A stretch of 64,000 bases of DNA from Pseudoluteimonas sp047602125 (GTDB lineage Bacteria > Pseudomonadota > Gammaproteobacteria > Xanthomonadales > Xanthomonadaceae), in NCBI GenBank assembly GCA_047602125.1, contig JASGIB010000001.1:1860001-1924000 (forward strand). The letters run 5' to 3'. Below are positions 1-9,716 of the stretch, piece by piece (the first letter of the stretch is position 1; each line of letters begins with the position of its first letter). The notes under the pieces were generated by a model. That model was not told where the DNA came from. It made no database searches and was given only the letters and a program-made list of their open reading frames with translations. A program made the translations under genes and the position numbers.

Positions 1-1968
1 GGGCACATCCATGCGCGCGGGGTGAAGTTGCGCGGCCAGGTGCGCGGCGTGGAATGGAAGGTGGCAGGCGACGTCGCCGACGGACGCATCCAGCTGTTGC
101 CGCTGCTGCGCCGGCAATTGCATTTCGGACCGATCGAGGGCGGCGTGGTCGACGTGGACGTGGAGACCGGCAAGCCGCCGGTGCCGCCGACGCCGAAGCC
201 CGCGTCCGCGGCGCGACGCAAGCCCTGGGAACTGGTGTTCGACGGCATCCACGGCGCGCACGTGCGCCACCTGCGCTTCGACGACTGGACCGCGGAAGGC
301 GAAGGCGAGGCGCTGTTCGTGTTCTACAAACGGATCGCCGGCGGACCGATGGAAATCCCGCCCTCAACGTTCCGCATGCGCAAGGCGACGCTGAAGCAGG
401 GCGACATCGCCTGGGCGCACGACGCGAGCATCGCGCTGGACCTGGCGATGGCCCGCCACGTCGCCGCCGAAGTGCCGGGACTGCGCAAGCTGCGCCTGCT
501 CGACGCGCGCCTGCAATTGTCGGGCGACGGGCCGGGCCTGGTGCTGGAGGAAGACGCCGACGGGCATCTTTCGCTGCGTCGCGACGGCGATGGCGGTCGC
601 GTCTTCGCCGACGTGCGGGTGGAAAAAGGGTTGTTCGCGCCCGGCAGCCATCTGGAGGCAAAGGCGCCGCTGTTCCTGGACGGCACGCGTTCGCAGCAGG
701 GCTACCGGGTCGAAGCGCGCTTCGACGTGATCGAGGACGCCACCGCGCTGCACGTACGCGTGCCGCCGGCCGGGCCGTCCGGCAACCGCATCGCGGCCGA
801 CCTGCAGGTGCCCGGGCGCGAACTCGTTCCGCGCGACGTGCATGCCCTGCTCGCCAATACCCAGGGACGCGTCGCGCTGCAATGGCGCTTCGCCAGCCTC
901 GCGTGGCTGAATCCGCTGCTGTCGAAGGGCTGGCTGCGCCTCGATGGCGCGGCCGACGTGCAGGCCGACCTGCACATCGTCGACGGCCGCATCGTCGACG
1001 GCAGCACCGCGTCGATTCCCGCCGCCAACGTCGAAGCCGACGTGCAGGGCAACGCCATCGTCGGCGAAGCGAGCGCCAAGGCGAAGGTCGAGGGCGGGCG
1101 CGCCCGCGTGGACATGGACGCGGCGAAATTCTCCATCGCCGCGGGCGATGCGCGTTCGCGGCCCTACGTGCAGGGCGACGACCTGCAACTGCACCTCGAC
1201 TCCAGCAGCGAGCTCGCGCGGTTCCGCGAGGAACTGCAGGCGCGGCTGGTGTTCGCGAACGCGCGCATCCCGGACCTGCGCGCCTACAACCGCATGCTGC
1301 CCACCGGCAGCGTGAAATTGCTCGGCGGCAGCGGACGGCTCGGCGGCGACCTTTCGCTGGACGATCGCGGCAAGCCGGTGCGCGCGACCCTGCAACTCGC
1401 CGGCAGCGGCGCCGGCATGCAGGTCGGCGTTTCGCGCATCACCGGCGACCTGACGCTCGCGAGTTCGATGCATCGCATCTCCGGCGACGATTACGCGATC
1501 GACGCGATGCGGCTGGGGCTGGCACGGGTGCGCCTCGCCAGCGCGCCGCGCGATGGGCCATGGTGGGCGCGCGCATCGCTCGCGGGGGGGCGCTTCGGCT
1601 GGCGCGTGCCGCTGCGACTCGACGGCAACGCGAAGCTGCAGATGCAGGACGCGGGCTTCCTGCTGGGCCTGTTCGCCGAACGCACGGCGTTCCCGAAGTG
1701 GGTCGGCAGGATCATCGACGAAGGCACGGTCGATGCGACCTCCGGCGTACACGTCGACGGAAAGAGCGTGCTGCTCGCGCCGCTGGCGGCGCACAACGAC
1801 CGCGTCGACCTGAAGGCGCGCCTGCGCCTGGCCAACGGCCGGTCCCAGGGCGATCTGTACGCGCGCTGGGGCGTGCTCGGCATGGGCGTGGAATTGCGCA
1901 ACGGCAAGCGCCAGTTGCACCTGGTCAACGCCGGGCGCTGGTACGACGGGCAGCCAGCGCGACCCTGA
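1..1968 (+). CDS. AsmA-like large beta-rich envelope protein, 5' truncated by window edge
   Basis: The reading frame is open from the first base, so the true start lies upstream; the GTG at 22 is only the first in-window start-like codon. About 655 residues are visible. The protein has no obvious catalytic motif and consists of repeated short beta-strand-like stretches (alternating 'V-x-A-D-V-x-G' and 'L-x-L-x-G-x-G' segments), with a Pro/Ala-rich linker near residues 53-67. This pattern is seen in AsmA/DUF748/TamB-like proteins of the Gram-negative envelope, thought to span the periplasm and help move lipids or assemble the outer membrane. The family call is inference from texture, not from a diagnostic motif. 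The next gene begins 19 bases downstream in the same direction. Confidence 0.5.
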   Translation, partial: GHIHARGVKLRGQVRGVEWKVAGDVADGRIQLLPLLRRQLHFGPIEGGVVDVDVETGKPPVPPTPKPASAARRKPWELVFDGIHGAHVRHLRFDDWTAEGEGEALFVFYKRIAGGPMEIPPSTFRMRKATLKQGDIAWAHDASIALDLAMARHVAAEVPGLRKLRLLDARLQLSGDGPGLVLEEDADGHLSLRRDGDGGRVFADVRVEKGLFAPGSHLEAKAPLFLDGTRSQQGYRVEARFDVIEDATALHVRVPPAGPSGNRIAADLQVPGRELVPRDVHALLANTQGRVALQWRFASLAWLNPLLSKGWLRLDGAADVQADLHIVDGRIVDGSTASIPAANVEADVQGNAIVGEASAKAKVEGGRARVDMDAAKFSIAAGDARSRPYVQGDDLQLHLDSSSELARFREELQARLVFANARIPDLRAYNRMLPTGSVKLLGGSGRLGGDLSLDDRGKPVRATLQLAGSGAGMQVGVSRITGDLTLASSMHRISGDDYAIDAMRLGLARVRLASAPRDGPWWARASLAGGRFGWRVPLRLDGNAKLQMQDAGFLLGLFAERTAFPKWVGRIIDEGTVDATSGVHVDGKSVLLAPLAAHNDRVDLKARLRLANGRSQGDLYARWGVLGMGVELRNGKRQLHLVNAGRWYDGQPARP

Positions 1969-1987
1969 CCGGCCCTACAATCGCCCG

Positions 1988-3601
1988 ATGCGCGAACAAG
2001 ACGATGTCCTCATCCTCGGCGGCGGCCACAACGGCCTGGTCTGCGCCGCCTACCTCGCCGGCGCCGGCCTCAAGGTGCGCGTGCTCGAACGCCGGCACAT
2101 CGTCGGCGGCGCGGCGGTGACCGAGGAGTTCCATCCCGGCTTCCGCAATTCGGTCGCGAGCTACACCGTCAGCCTGCTCAACCCGAAGGTGATCCGCGAC
2201 CTGCGCCTGCACGAGCACGGCCTGCGCGTGGCCGAGCGCCCGTACGCGAACTTCCTGCCGCTGCCCGACGGCCGCAGCTTCCGCCTTGGCGGCGGCCTGA
2301 CCGAAGGCGAGATCGCGAAATTCTCGAAACGCGACGTCGCGCGCTGGGCCGACTACAACGCGATGCTCGACCGCGTGGTCGCGGTGCTGCGCGAAGTCAT
2401 CCACATGACCCCGCCCAACGTCGGCGACCGCATCGCCTTCGCCGACTGGCTGAATTCCTATGCATTGGCGAAGCGGCTCAAGCACCTGGACCTGCGCGGA
2501 CGCCGCGACCTGCTCGACCTGTTCACCAAGTCCGCGGGCGAACTGCTCGATTCCTATTTCGAAGGCGAGCCGCTGAAGGCCGTGCTCGGCTGGGATTCGG
2601 TGGTCGGCAATTTCGCCAGCCCGTACACGCCGGGCAGCGCCTACGTGCTGCTGCACCACCTGTTCGGCGAAGTGAACGGCAAGCCCGGCACCTGGGGACA
2701 CGCCATCGGCGGCATGGGCGCGATCACCCAGGCGATGCGCAGGGAATGCGAAGCGCGCGGCGTCGCCATCGAGACGAACGCGGACATCGCGAAATTGCTG
2801 GTCGACGATGGTCGCGCGGTCGGCGTCGCGCTGGCCGATGGCCGCGAACTGCGCGCGAACACCATCGCCAGCAGCCTCAACCCCAAGCTGCTGTATTCGC
2901 GGCTGGTCGAACGCGCGCGACTCGACGACGACACCGCGCAACGCATCGAACGCTACCGTTGCGGTTCGGGCACGTTCCGCATGAACGTCGCCTTGTCCGA
3001 ACTCCCGGACTTCACCGCGATGCCGGGTACGCAGCAGCAGCCGCACCATTCGAGCGGCATTTTGATCGGGCCGTCGCTGCAGTACTTCGAACAGGCCTAT
3101 TTCGACGCGAAGTCGAAAGCCCACAACGCCGGCTGGGCGCGCAAGCCCATCGTCGAAGTGGTGATTTCCTCCACGCTGGACGACACGCTCGCGCCGCAGG
3201 GCCAGCATGTCGCCAGCCTGTTCTGCCAGCAGGTGAATCCGGAGGTCGATGGCGGCTGGGACGCGCACCGCGACACCGTCGCCAAGTTAATGATCGACAC
3301 CGTGAACGACTACGCGCCGAACTTCGCGCGCAGCGTGATCGGCTACGAAGCGCTGTCGCCACTTGACCTCGAACGGCGCATCGGTCTCATCGGCGGCGAC
3401 ATCTTCCACGGCGCGCTCGGCCCCGATCAGATGTTCAGCGCGCGCCCGCTGCTCGGGCAGGGCAATTACCGCGGCGCGTTCCGCAACCTCTACCTCTGCG
3501 GTTCGGGCACGCATCCGGGTGGCGGCGTCACCGGCCTGCCGGGGCGCAACGCCGCGCGCGAGATCCTGAAGGATTTGCGCAAGAGGCCGAGGCCGGACTA
3601 G
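1988..3601 (+). CDS. FAD-dependent phytoene-desaturase-like oxidoreductase (PYROXD2/CrtI superfamily)
   Basis: A 537-residue flavoprotein. The N-terminus holds a Rossmann FAD-binding motif (GGGHNG at about residues 11-16) followed by the ERRHIVGGAA segment typical of the CrtI/PYROXD2 group. The C-terminus has the matching second FAD motif (LYLCGSGTHPGGG... then LPGRNAAREIL). Length and end motifs agree with PYROXD2-like proteins, which are widespread in bacteria but poorly characterised; no carotenoid genes lie nearby, so carotenoid desaturation is not supported. It sits 19 bases after the AsmA-like gene and 71 bases before a second FAD enzyme, so the three may be co-transcribed. The substrate is unknown. 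Confidence 0.85.
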   Translation: MREQDDVLILGGGHNGLVCAAYLAGAGLKVRVLERRHIVGGAAVTEEFHPGFRNSVASYTVSLLNPKVIRDLRLHEHGLRVAERPYANFLPLPDGRSFRLGGGLTEGEIAKFSKRDVARWADYNAMLDRVVAVLREVIHMTPPNVGDRIAFADWLNSYALAKRLKHLDLRGRRDLLDLFTKSAGELLDSYFEGEPLKAVLGWDSVVGNFASPYTPGSAYVLLHHLFGEVNGKPGTWGHAIGGMGAITQAMRRECEARGVAIETNADIAKLLVDDGRAVGVALADGRELRANTIASSLNPKLLYSRLVERARLDDDTAQRIERYRCGSGTFRMNVALSELPDFTAMPGTQQQPHHSSGILIGPSLQYFEQAYFDAKSKAHNAGWARKPIVEVVISSTLDDTLAPQGQHVASLFCQQVNPEVDGGWDAHRDTVAKLMIDTVNDYAPNFARSVIGYEALSPLDLERRIGLIGGDIFHGALGPDQMFSARPLLGQGNYRGAFRNLYLCGSGTHPGGGVTGLPGRNAAREILKDLRKRPRPD

Positions 3602-3672
3602 AACCGGGCCGCGAATGTCCTGTCCGGCGTCGTCGCCGCGTTGGAAGCGATAACGCCACGCGAGGACGCGCC

Positions 3673-5292
3673 ATGGGCCGCACGCCACTGTTCCGCATGC
3701 TGCAACGCGCAGCGAAGATCGCGCATGCCTCGCGGCACGCGCCGCAACCGCTGGACGAGTTGCTCGACCTCGCGAACGAACGCCGCATCGACCTCGCCCG
3801 TCGCCGACTACTGCAGGGTACCGGCGCGGCGCTGGTGCTCGCCGGTTGCAAGTCCATGCCGAGCCCGATGCAGCCGAAGGGCGAGGAAGTCGCCATCGTC
3901 GGCGCGGGCATTGCCGGGCTGACCGCGGCATGGCGGCTGCGCGAGCAGGGCGTGCGCGTGCGCGTGTACGAAGCACAGAACCGCATCGGCGGGCGCATGC
4001 TCAGCCTCGCCAACCATTTCCCCGACGGGCAGGTGGTGGAACTTGGCGGCGAATTGATCGATACCGGCCACGTGCGCCTGCGCGCGCTGGCGGCCGAACT
4101 CGCGCTGCCGCTCGACGACCTCCTCGATGGCGATACGGACCGCGACACCTGGTACTTCGACGGCCGCGCCATCGGCGAGGAGGAGATCGTGCGCGCGTTC
4201 GTGCCGGTGGCCGCGGCGATCGAGCGCGACCTCGCCGCCGCCGGCGACGGCGATTACGACTATCGCGACGCGAATCCGGCGTTCCGCGAACTGGATGCGA
4301 TCAGCATCGCGCAGTGGTTCGACCGCAACCACGTGGACGGCTGGCTGCGCAAATTGCTCGACGTCGCCTACACCACCGAGATGGGGCTGGAATGCGACGA
4401 GCAGTCGGCGCTGAACCTGCTCACCTTCATCGGCACCGAGCCCGGTGCGTTCAAGGTCTTCGGCGAAAGCGACGAGCGTTCGCACGTGCGCGGCGGCAAC
4501 GACCTGGTGCCGAAGGCTCTGGCGACGCGCATGGACGACGCGATCGAAACCGGGCAGGTGCTGGAAGCGGTGCGCGGCGATGGCGAGGGTTTCGCGCTTT
4601 CGTTCCGCAGCGGCGGCGCCACCCGCGAGGTGCGCGCGAAGCAGGTGATCCTCGCATTGCCGTTCACTCTGCTGCGCAAGGTGCGCATCGACGTTGACCT
4701 GCCCCAGGCCAAGCGCCGTTCCATCGCCGAACTCGGCTACGGCACGAACGCCAAGCTGATGATCGGCTTCGACCGCCGTCCGTGGCGCGACCACGGCGCG
4801 AACGGCGCGTCGATGAGCGACCTCGCGTTCCAGACCACGTGGGAGACCTCGCGCAAGCAGCCGGGCACCGCCGGCATCCTCACCAACTTCACCGGCGGGC
4901 GGCACGGGGTCGAACTCGGCAACGGCACGGCCGCGGAGCAGGCCGCGCGCGCGGTCGCAGACCTCGACCGCCTGTTCCCCGGCGTCGCCGCCGCGCGTGA
5001 TGGCGGACGCGAGGCGCGCATGCACTGGCCGACGCATCCGTGGACGCAGGGCAGCTATGCCTGCTTCCGGCCCGGGCAGTGGTCGGCGCTGCGCGGGGCC
5101 ATCGGCGAATCGGTCGGCGGCCTGCACTTCGCCGGCGAGCATTGCGCGCTGGAAACCCAAGGCTTCATGGAGGGTGGATGCGAATCGGGCGAAATCGCCG
5201 CGGCCGCAGTGGGTACGCGGCTCGGGCTGGCGCAGATCCTGCGGACCGGGTCACGTTTGCGTCGCCGCGTGAATTTGAACGCGGCGGTTTAA
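3673..5292 (+). CDS. flavin monoamine oxidase-like protein with Tat-type lipoprotein signal
   Basis: 539 residues. After an unusually long N-region there is a twin-arginine segment (ARRRLLQG near residue 43) followed by a hydrophobic stretch ending in LVLAGC, a lipobox, so export by Tat and lipidation are predicted. The FAD dinucleotide-binding motif (VGAGIAGLTAAWRL) begins near residue 77 and is followed by the NRIGGRM segment of the amine oxidase family; the C-terminal GLHFAGEHCA...GFMEGGCESGE is the second FAD-contact block of monoamine oxidases. The enzyme probably oxidises an amine or amino acid at the cell envelope; the substrate cannot be read from sequence. It ends 77 bases before a strong terminator. 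Confidence 0.85.
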   Translation: MGRTPLFRMLQRAAKIAHASRHAPQPLDELLDLANERRIDLARRRLLQGTGAALVLAGCKSMPSPMQPKGEEVAIVGAGIAGLTAAWRLREQGVRVRVYEAQNRIGGRMLSLANHFPDGQVVELGGELIDTGHVRLRALAAELALPLDDLLDGDTDRDTWYFDGRAIGEEEIVRAFVPVAAAIERDLAAAGDGDYDYRDANPAFRELDAISIAQWFDRNHVDGWLRKLLDVAYTTEMGLECDEQSALNLLTFIGTEPGAFKVFGESDERSHVRGGNDLVPKALATRMDDAIETGQVLEAVRGDGEGFALSFRSGGATREVRAKQVILALPFTLLRKVRIDVDLPQAKRRSIAELGYGTNAKLMIGFDRRPWRDHGANGASMSDLAFQTTWETSRKQPGTAGILTNFTGGRHGVELGNGTAAEQAARAVADLDRLFPGVAAARDGGREARMHWPTHPWTQGSYACFRPGQWSALRGAIGESVGGLHFAGEHCALETQGFMEGGCESGEIAAAAVGTRLGLAQILRTGSRLRRRVNLNAAV

Positions 5293-5369
5293 TTTTGCGG
5301 TGCAGCGTGCAACCGGGCTAACGCTTCCTTCACGATCCGTCCCGCATCCCGACGTGGGGGAGGGAGCAG

Positions 5370-5403
5370 GCCCGCTGAGACTTCGGTCTAAGCGGGCTTT
5401 TTT
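5370..5403 (+). terminator. rho-independent terminator after the amine oxidase gene
   Basis: A 12-bp stem with one mismatch (5370-5381 against 5386-5397) closes a TTCG tetraloop and is followed by six T residues (5398-5403). The T-run is on the plus strand only, so it should stop transcription coming from the amine oxidase gene and not that of the convergent AAA ATPase gene. Confidence 0.9.
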
Positions 5404-5409
5404 ATTGGC

Positions 5410-6897
5410 TCAATCCGCCGGCACGGTGCGCGGCAGGGCCCAGGCCCGCAGCGCCTGCACCTGTTCGGCCATCAGCACCGACAGCGGCCGGGTCTCGCGC
5501 AGGGCCTGCGTCAAGGCCTGGGTGTCCAGCCCGGCTTGCGAGGCATGCGCGGTGTACAGCGCGCTGACGATGGCCTGTTCGATCTCCGCGCCGGAAAATC
5601 CGTCGGCCGCCGCGGCCAGCGCCGACAGGTCGATGCCCTCGCGCGGCAGCTTCCGCCGGTCCAGGTGCAGGGCGAAGATCTCGGCGCGGGTCGCGGCATC
5701 GGGCAGGTCGACGAAGAAGATCTCGTCGAAGCGGCCCTTGCGCAGCAACTCGGCCGGCAGGTCCTGCACCTGGTTGGCGGTGGCGACGAGGAACACCCGC
5801 GACTTGCGTTCGGCCATCCACGTCAGCAGGTAGCCGAGCACGCGCCGCGACAGCCCGCCGTCGCCCTCGCCGCTGCCCGCGGCCAGCCCCTTCTCGATTT
5901 CGTCGATCCACAATACGCAGGGCGCGAGCTGTTCGGTCGAATCCAGCGCCGCGCGCAGGTTTTTCTCGGTTTCGCCGAGGTACTTGTCGTAGAGCGTGCC
6001 GAAATCCAGCCGCACCAGCGGCACGCCGAACCCGCCGGCCACCGCCTTCGCCAGTAGCGACTTGCCACAACCCTGCACGCCGAGCAGCAGCATGCCCTTG
6101 GGTGGTTCCAGCCCGGGCGGCGGCGGATCCTGCAGGAAGGCGTCGCGGCGCTGCTGCACCCATTGCTTCAGGCGCTTCGCACCGCCGACGTCGGCGAAGC
6201 GCGCGGTGTCGAATTCGTAATGCAGGTGCCCGCTGCGGTTGAGCAGTTCGAACTTCAGCCGCGCCAGTTCCGGCAGGTCGCCCTGGTCGAGCACGCCGTC
6301 GTTGAAGATCAGCTGGCGGGCGATGCGGCGCGCGTCGGTTTCGCTCAGGCCGCGCAGGTTGCGCACGATCTGCTTCACCGCCTCGCGGTCGAATTCGACC
6401 TTGCGCCCGCCGTTCTCGCTTGCGTAGCGGCGCGCTTCTTCCTGCACGATCCGCAGCAGCGCGGCCACGTCCGGCAGGCGCAGCGCGAACGGCACGGCGA
6501 AGGGTTGCAGCGATTCGGGCAATTCCACCTTGGTCCCGACCAGCGCCAGTACGTGCGCCTTGGTGCCGTTGCGCTCGATGATGTCGCGCAGCTGGCGCTG
6601 GTAGCTGGCGTAGCCGAGGTAGGGCTGCGCATCCAGCAACAGGTAGGTGCCGCGCTGGTCGGCGTCGCGGATCGCGGCGAGGGTCGCGCCGAAGTCGGGC
6701 GGGATGCCGCAGGCGTCCTCGCGGTCGAGGTCGAGCCGGCGCAGGCCTTCGGTGACGGACCAGCGGAACTGCGCGCGCCACGCGTACGCCATCGATTGCC
6801 GGAACAGGTCGACCACCCGGGCTTCGTCGGGCGTTTCGATCACCAGCAACGGGGTTTCGGCGCGGATCAGCGCCACGAGGTCCTGCAGTTCGCCCAT
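5410..6897 (-). CDS. AAA+ ATPase, Ycf46/SpoVK type
   Basis: 495 residues from the ATG at 6895-6897 (MGELQDLVALIRAE), which matches the usual Ycf46 N-terminus; a longer frame upstream would run into glnE. Walker A (GVQGCGKS, about residue 273) and Walker B (CVLWIDEIEKG, about residue 325) are intact, followed by an ATANQ sensor-1 segment and an arginine-finger-like RKGRFDEIFF. Ycf46-type ATPases occur in cyanobacteria, plastids and many proteobacteria; in cyanobacteria the protein has been linked to CO2 use, and its role here is unknown. It is divergent from glnE, with 44 bases between the start codons, so the two probably share a promoter region. Confidence 0.88.
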   Translation of the reverse strand: MGELQDLVALIRAETPLLVIETPDEARVVDLFRQSMAYAWRAQFRWSVTEGLRRLDLDREDACGIPPDFGATLAAIRDADQRGTYLLLDAQPYLGYASYQRQLRDIIERNGTKAHVLALVGTKVELPESLQPFAVPFALRLPDVAALLRIVQEEARRYASENGGRKVEFDREAVKQIVRNLRGLSETDARRIARQLIFNDGVLDQGDLPELARLKFELLNRSGHLHYEFDTARFADVGGAKRLKQWVQQRRDAFLQDPPPPGLEPPKGMLLLGVQGCGKSLLAKAVAGGFGVPLVRLDFGTLYDKYLGETEKNLRAALDSTEQLAPCVLWIDEIEKGLAAGSGEGDGGLSRRVLGYLLTWMAERKSRVFLVATANQVQDLPAELLRKGRFDEIFFVDLPDAATRAEIFALHLDRRKLPREGIDLSALAAAADGFSGAEIEQAIVSALYTAHASQAGLDTQALTQALRETRPLSVLMAEQVQALRAWALPRTVPAD

Positions 6898-6941
6898 GCC
6901 GGCACGATAGCGGCGCAGGTGGAATGCCACAATCGCGGCCC

Positions 6942-9716
6942 ATGGCTCCGTTCGAACCGCTGATCGCGCGCAGGCTGGCCTCGTTGCCGGCCGATGCGCC
7001 GTGGCGCGGCGATGAGGTTTTCGTCGAACGCCTCGGCAAGCTCGCCATCGCCAGCGATTTCGCCATGGCCACGCTCGCCGCGCAGCCGGAACTGGCCGAA
7101 CGCCTGCATGCCGGCGATCGCGCATCGCCGATCCCGCCGCCGCGGCTGGCGGCCGAAAACCGCGCCGAATGGCCGCGCCTGTTGCGCCGTTACCGGCAGG
7201 CGGAATCGACCCGATTGACGTGGCGGGATGTCGTCGCCGGCGATTCGGTCGAAACCATCCTCGCCGGCAGCACCGCGCTGGCCGAAACCTGCCTGCGCGT
7301 CGCGCTGGCCGCGCTCGAGGGCGAATTCGCCGAACGCCACGGCGTCGTTCGCGATTCCGATGGCGTCGTGCAGTCGCTGGTCGTGTTCGGGCTCGGCAAG
7401 CTCGGCGGCGGCGAACTGAATTTCAGCTCCGACATCGATCTCGTCTACGGTTACGAGCGCGACGGCGAGAGCGACGGGCCGCGCCCGCTCGCGGCCGAGG
7501 ATTATTTCTCGCGGCTGGGGCAGCGCCTGGCGAAACTGCTGGACGAAGTCACCGCCGACGGCTTCAGCCATCGCGTCGACCTGCGCCTGCGGCCCTACGG
7601 CAACGCCGGGCGCATCGCCTGGTCGTTCGCGGCGCTGGAACAGTATTTCCAGCGCGAAGGCCGCGATTGGGAACGTTATGCGTGGCAGAAGGCGCGGCCG
7701 GTTGCCGGCGACATCGCCGCGGGCGAACGCTTCCTCGACACGCTGCGGCCGTTCGTCTATCGCCGCTACCTCGATTTCGGCGCTCTCGCCGGCCTGCGCG
7801 AGATGAAGGCGATGATCGCGGCCGAAGTCGCGCGCAAGGACATGGCCGACGACATCAAGCGCGGCCCCGGCGGCATCCGCGAAATCGAATTCCTCGCCCA
7901 AGCGCTGCAGCTGATCCGCGGCGGGCGCGAAGCCGCCTTGCGCGAACGCCGGCTGTTGCCCGCGATCGACGCGCTGGTCGCGGCCGGGCAAGTCGCGCCG
8001 CAGGTCGGCGTCGTGCTGGCGGAAGCGTATCGCTTCCTGCGCACGCTCGAGAACCGGCTGCAGATGCTGCGCGATGCGCAAACGCATCGGCTGCCCGAGG
8101 GCGAAGAGGATCGTGCGCGCCTTGCGGCGGGGCTCGGTTTCGCCGACTGGCACGGATTGCTGTCGGCGCTCGACGCCCGGCGCGAACGCATCGCCATCGA
8201 ATTCAACGCCTTGCTCGGCCAGCAGCGAAAAAACCTCGACGGCGAACTCGCGGGTTACTGGCGCGCGTTGCCTGGGGCCGCTGAAGCGCAGGCCCTCGCC
8301 GATGCGGGTTTCGAAGATGCAGTCTCGCTCGACGCGCAGCTGCGCGATTTCGTGCGTGCCCCCGGCGTGCGCGACCTGTCCGATGCGGTGCGCGCGCGGC
8401 TTGATCGGGTGGCGCCGGCCTTGTTGCAGGCTTCCGCGGCGTCCTCGCAACCGGATGCCGCATTGCGCCGCGTGCTGGCCTTGCTGCAGAACATCCTGCG
8501 CCGCAGCAGCTACCTCGCCCTGCTCGACGAACAACCGGCGGCGTTGTCGCGGCTGGTCGACGTGGTCGCGCGCAGCGGCTTGCTTGCAGAGCGCCTCGTC
8601 GCGCACCCGTTGCTGCTCGACGAATTGCTGGACGCGCGCCTTGCCGGCCCGTTGCCGCGGCGCGAAGAATTGCGGGCCGAATGCGAATCCGCGATTGCCG
8701 AAGCCGGTGGCGATGTCGAACAGGCATTGCACGCACTGAACGAAAGGCGCCAGGCGCTCGGTTTCCGCATCGCGCTGGCCGCGCTCGACGGGCGCCAGCC
8801 TGCGGCCGACAGCGCGCACCAGCTCGCGTGGTTGGCCGATGCGGTGGTCGCCTGCGTGCTGCGGCTCGCGCGGGCGGAAGTCGAACGCACGCACGGGAAG
8901 TTGCCGTCCGCGCGCTTCGCCGTGCTCGGCTACGGCAGCCTCGGCGGCGAGGAACTCGGCTTCGGTTCCGACCTCGACCTGGTGTTCCTGTTCGACGCGG
9001 ATGCCGAAGCGCAATCGGAAGGCGCGCGCTCGCTCGACGCCGCGCGCTGGTGCGCGCGGCTCGCGCAGAAGATCGTCGCCTTGCTCGACACGCCCACCGC
9101 CGGTGGTCGCCTGTACGAGGTCGACGTGCGCCTGCGCCCGGATGGCGCCAAGGGCCTGCTGGTGTCGAGCCTCGCGGGCTTCGGCGAATACCAGCGCGAA
9201 CGCGCCTGGACCTGGGAACACCAGGCGCTGGTGCGCGTGCGTTGCGTCGCCGGCGACGCGGCGCTTGGCGACGCATTCGGGGTGGTGCGCGCGGAAACGC
9301 TGTCGAAACCGCTCGATGCCGTAAAACTGGCGGAAGAAGTGTCGTCCATGCGCCGGCGCATGCGCGCCGAGCTCGATCGTTCCGATGCCGCGCGCTTCGA
9401 CCTCAAGCAGGGCGAGGGCGGGCTGGTCGACCTGGAATTCCTGCTGCAGTTCCTCGTGCTGCGCGATGCGCGCGCGCATCCTGCGTTGCTCGCGCCGCGC
9501 GATACGCCCGGGTTGCTGCGCGCGCTCGGCGATGCAGGATCGTTGTCGAATATCGATGCGCTGCATGCAGCGCATGCGGCGCTGCTCGATGCCGGCTTGC
9601 GTTGCACGCTGGATCGGCGCAAGCGCCTGTTGCCGTGGACGGAAGCGCCGGAATCCGCGCGAACCGCGATTTCGGCGGCGGTGCGCGAGGCGGGGTTGGG
9701 GTTCGACCTCTCGTAG
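6942..9716 (+). CDS. glnE: bifunctional glutamine synthetase adenylyltransferase/deadenylyltransferase
   Basis: 924 residues from the ATG at 6942 (a start at 6924 adds six residues). There are two nucleotidyltransferase domains: the deadenylylating one with GLGKLGGGELNFSSDIDLVY near residue 150, and the adenylylating one with GYGSLGGEELGFGSDLDLVF near residue 661, each keeping the G-S and D-x-D metal-binding core. The enzyme adds or removes AMP on glutamine synthetase in response to PII and glutamine, setting nitrogen assimilation. The length fits the family (about 930-950). Its TAG stop codon (9714-9716) falls inside a REP-like palindrome. Confidence 0.97.
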   Translation: MAPFEPLIARRLASLPADAPWRGDEVFVERLGKLAIASDFAMATLAAQPELAERLHAGDRASPIPPPRLAAENRAEWPRLLRRYRQAESTRLTWRDVVAGDSVETILAGSTALAETCLRVALAALEGEFAERHGVVRDSDGVVQSLVVFGLGKLGGGELNFSSDIDLVYGYERDGESDGPRPLAAEDYFSRLGQRLAKLLDEVTADGFSHRVDLRLRPYGNAGRIAWSFAALEQYFQREGRDWERYAWQKARPVAGDIAAGERFLDTLRPFVYRRYLDFGALAGLREMKAMIAAEVARKDMADDIKRGPGGIREIEFLAQALQLIRGGREAALRERRLLPAIDALVAAGQVAPQVGVVLAEAYRFLRTLENRLQMLRDAQTHRLPEGEEDRARLAAGLGFADWHGLLSALDARRERIAIEFNALLGQQRKNLDGELAGYWRALPGAAEAQALADAGFEDAVSLDAQLRDFVRAPGVRDLSDAVRARLDRVAPALLQASAASSQPDAALRRVLALLQNILRRSSYLALLDEQPAALSRLVDVVARSGLLAERLVAHPLLLDELLDARLAGPLPRREELRAECESAIAEAGGDVEQALHALNERRQALGFRIALAALDGRQPAADSAHQLAWLADAVVACVLRLARAEVERTHGKLPSARFAVLGYGSLGGEELGFGSDLDLVFLFDADAEAQSEGARSLDAARWCARLAQKIVALLDTPTAGGRLYEVDVRLRPDGAKGLLVSSLAGFGEYQRERAWTWEHQALVRVRCVAGDAALGDAFGVVRAETLSKPLDAVKLAEEVSSMRRRMRAELDRSDAARFDLKQGEGGLVDLEFLLQFLVLRDARAHPALLAPRDTPGLLRALGDAGSLSNIDALHAAHAALLDAGLRCTLDRRKRLLPWTEAPESARTAISAAVREAGLGFDLS

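Noticed and set aside
364..1920. Minus-strand frame of 518 codons opposite the AsmA-like gene
   Set aside because: Same GC-driven shadow effect; the plus-strand protein shows consistent beta-strand periodicity and the shadow does not.
5293..5369. Small RNA in the gap before the terminator at 5370
   Set aside because: No promoter, conserved fold or known RNA motif is visible; the terminator is explained by the amine oxidase gene.
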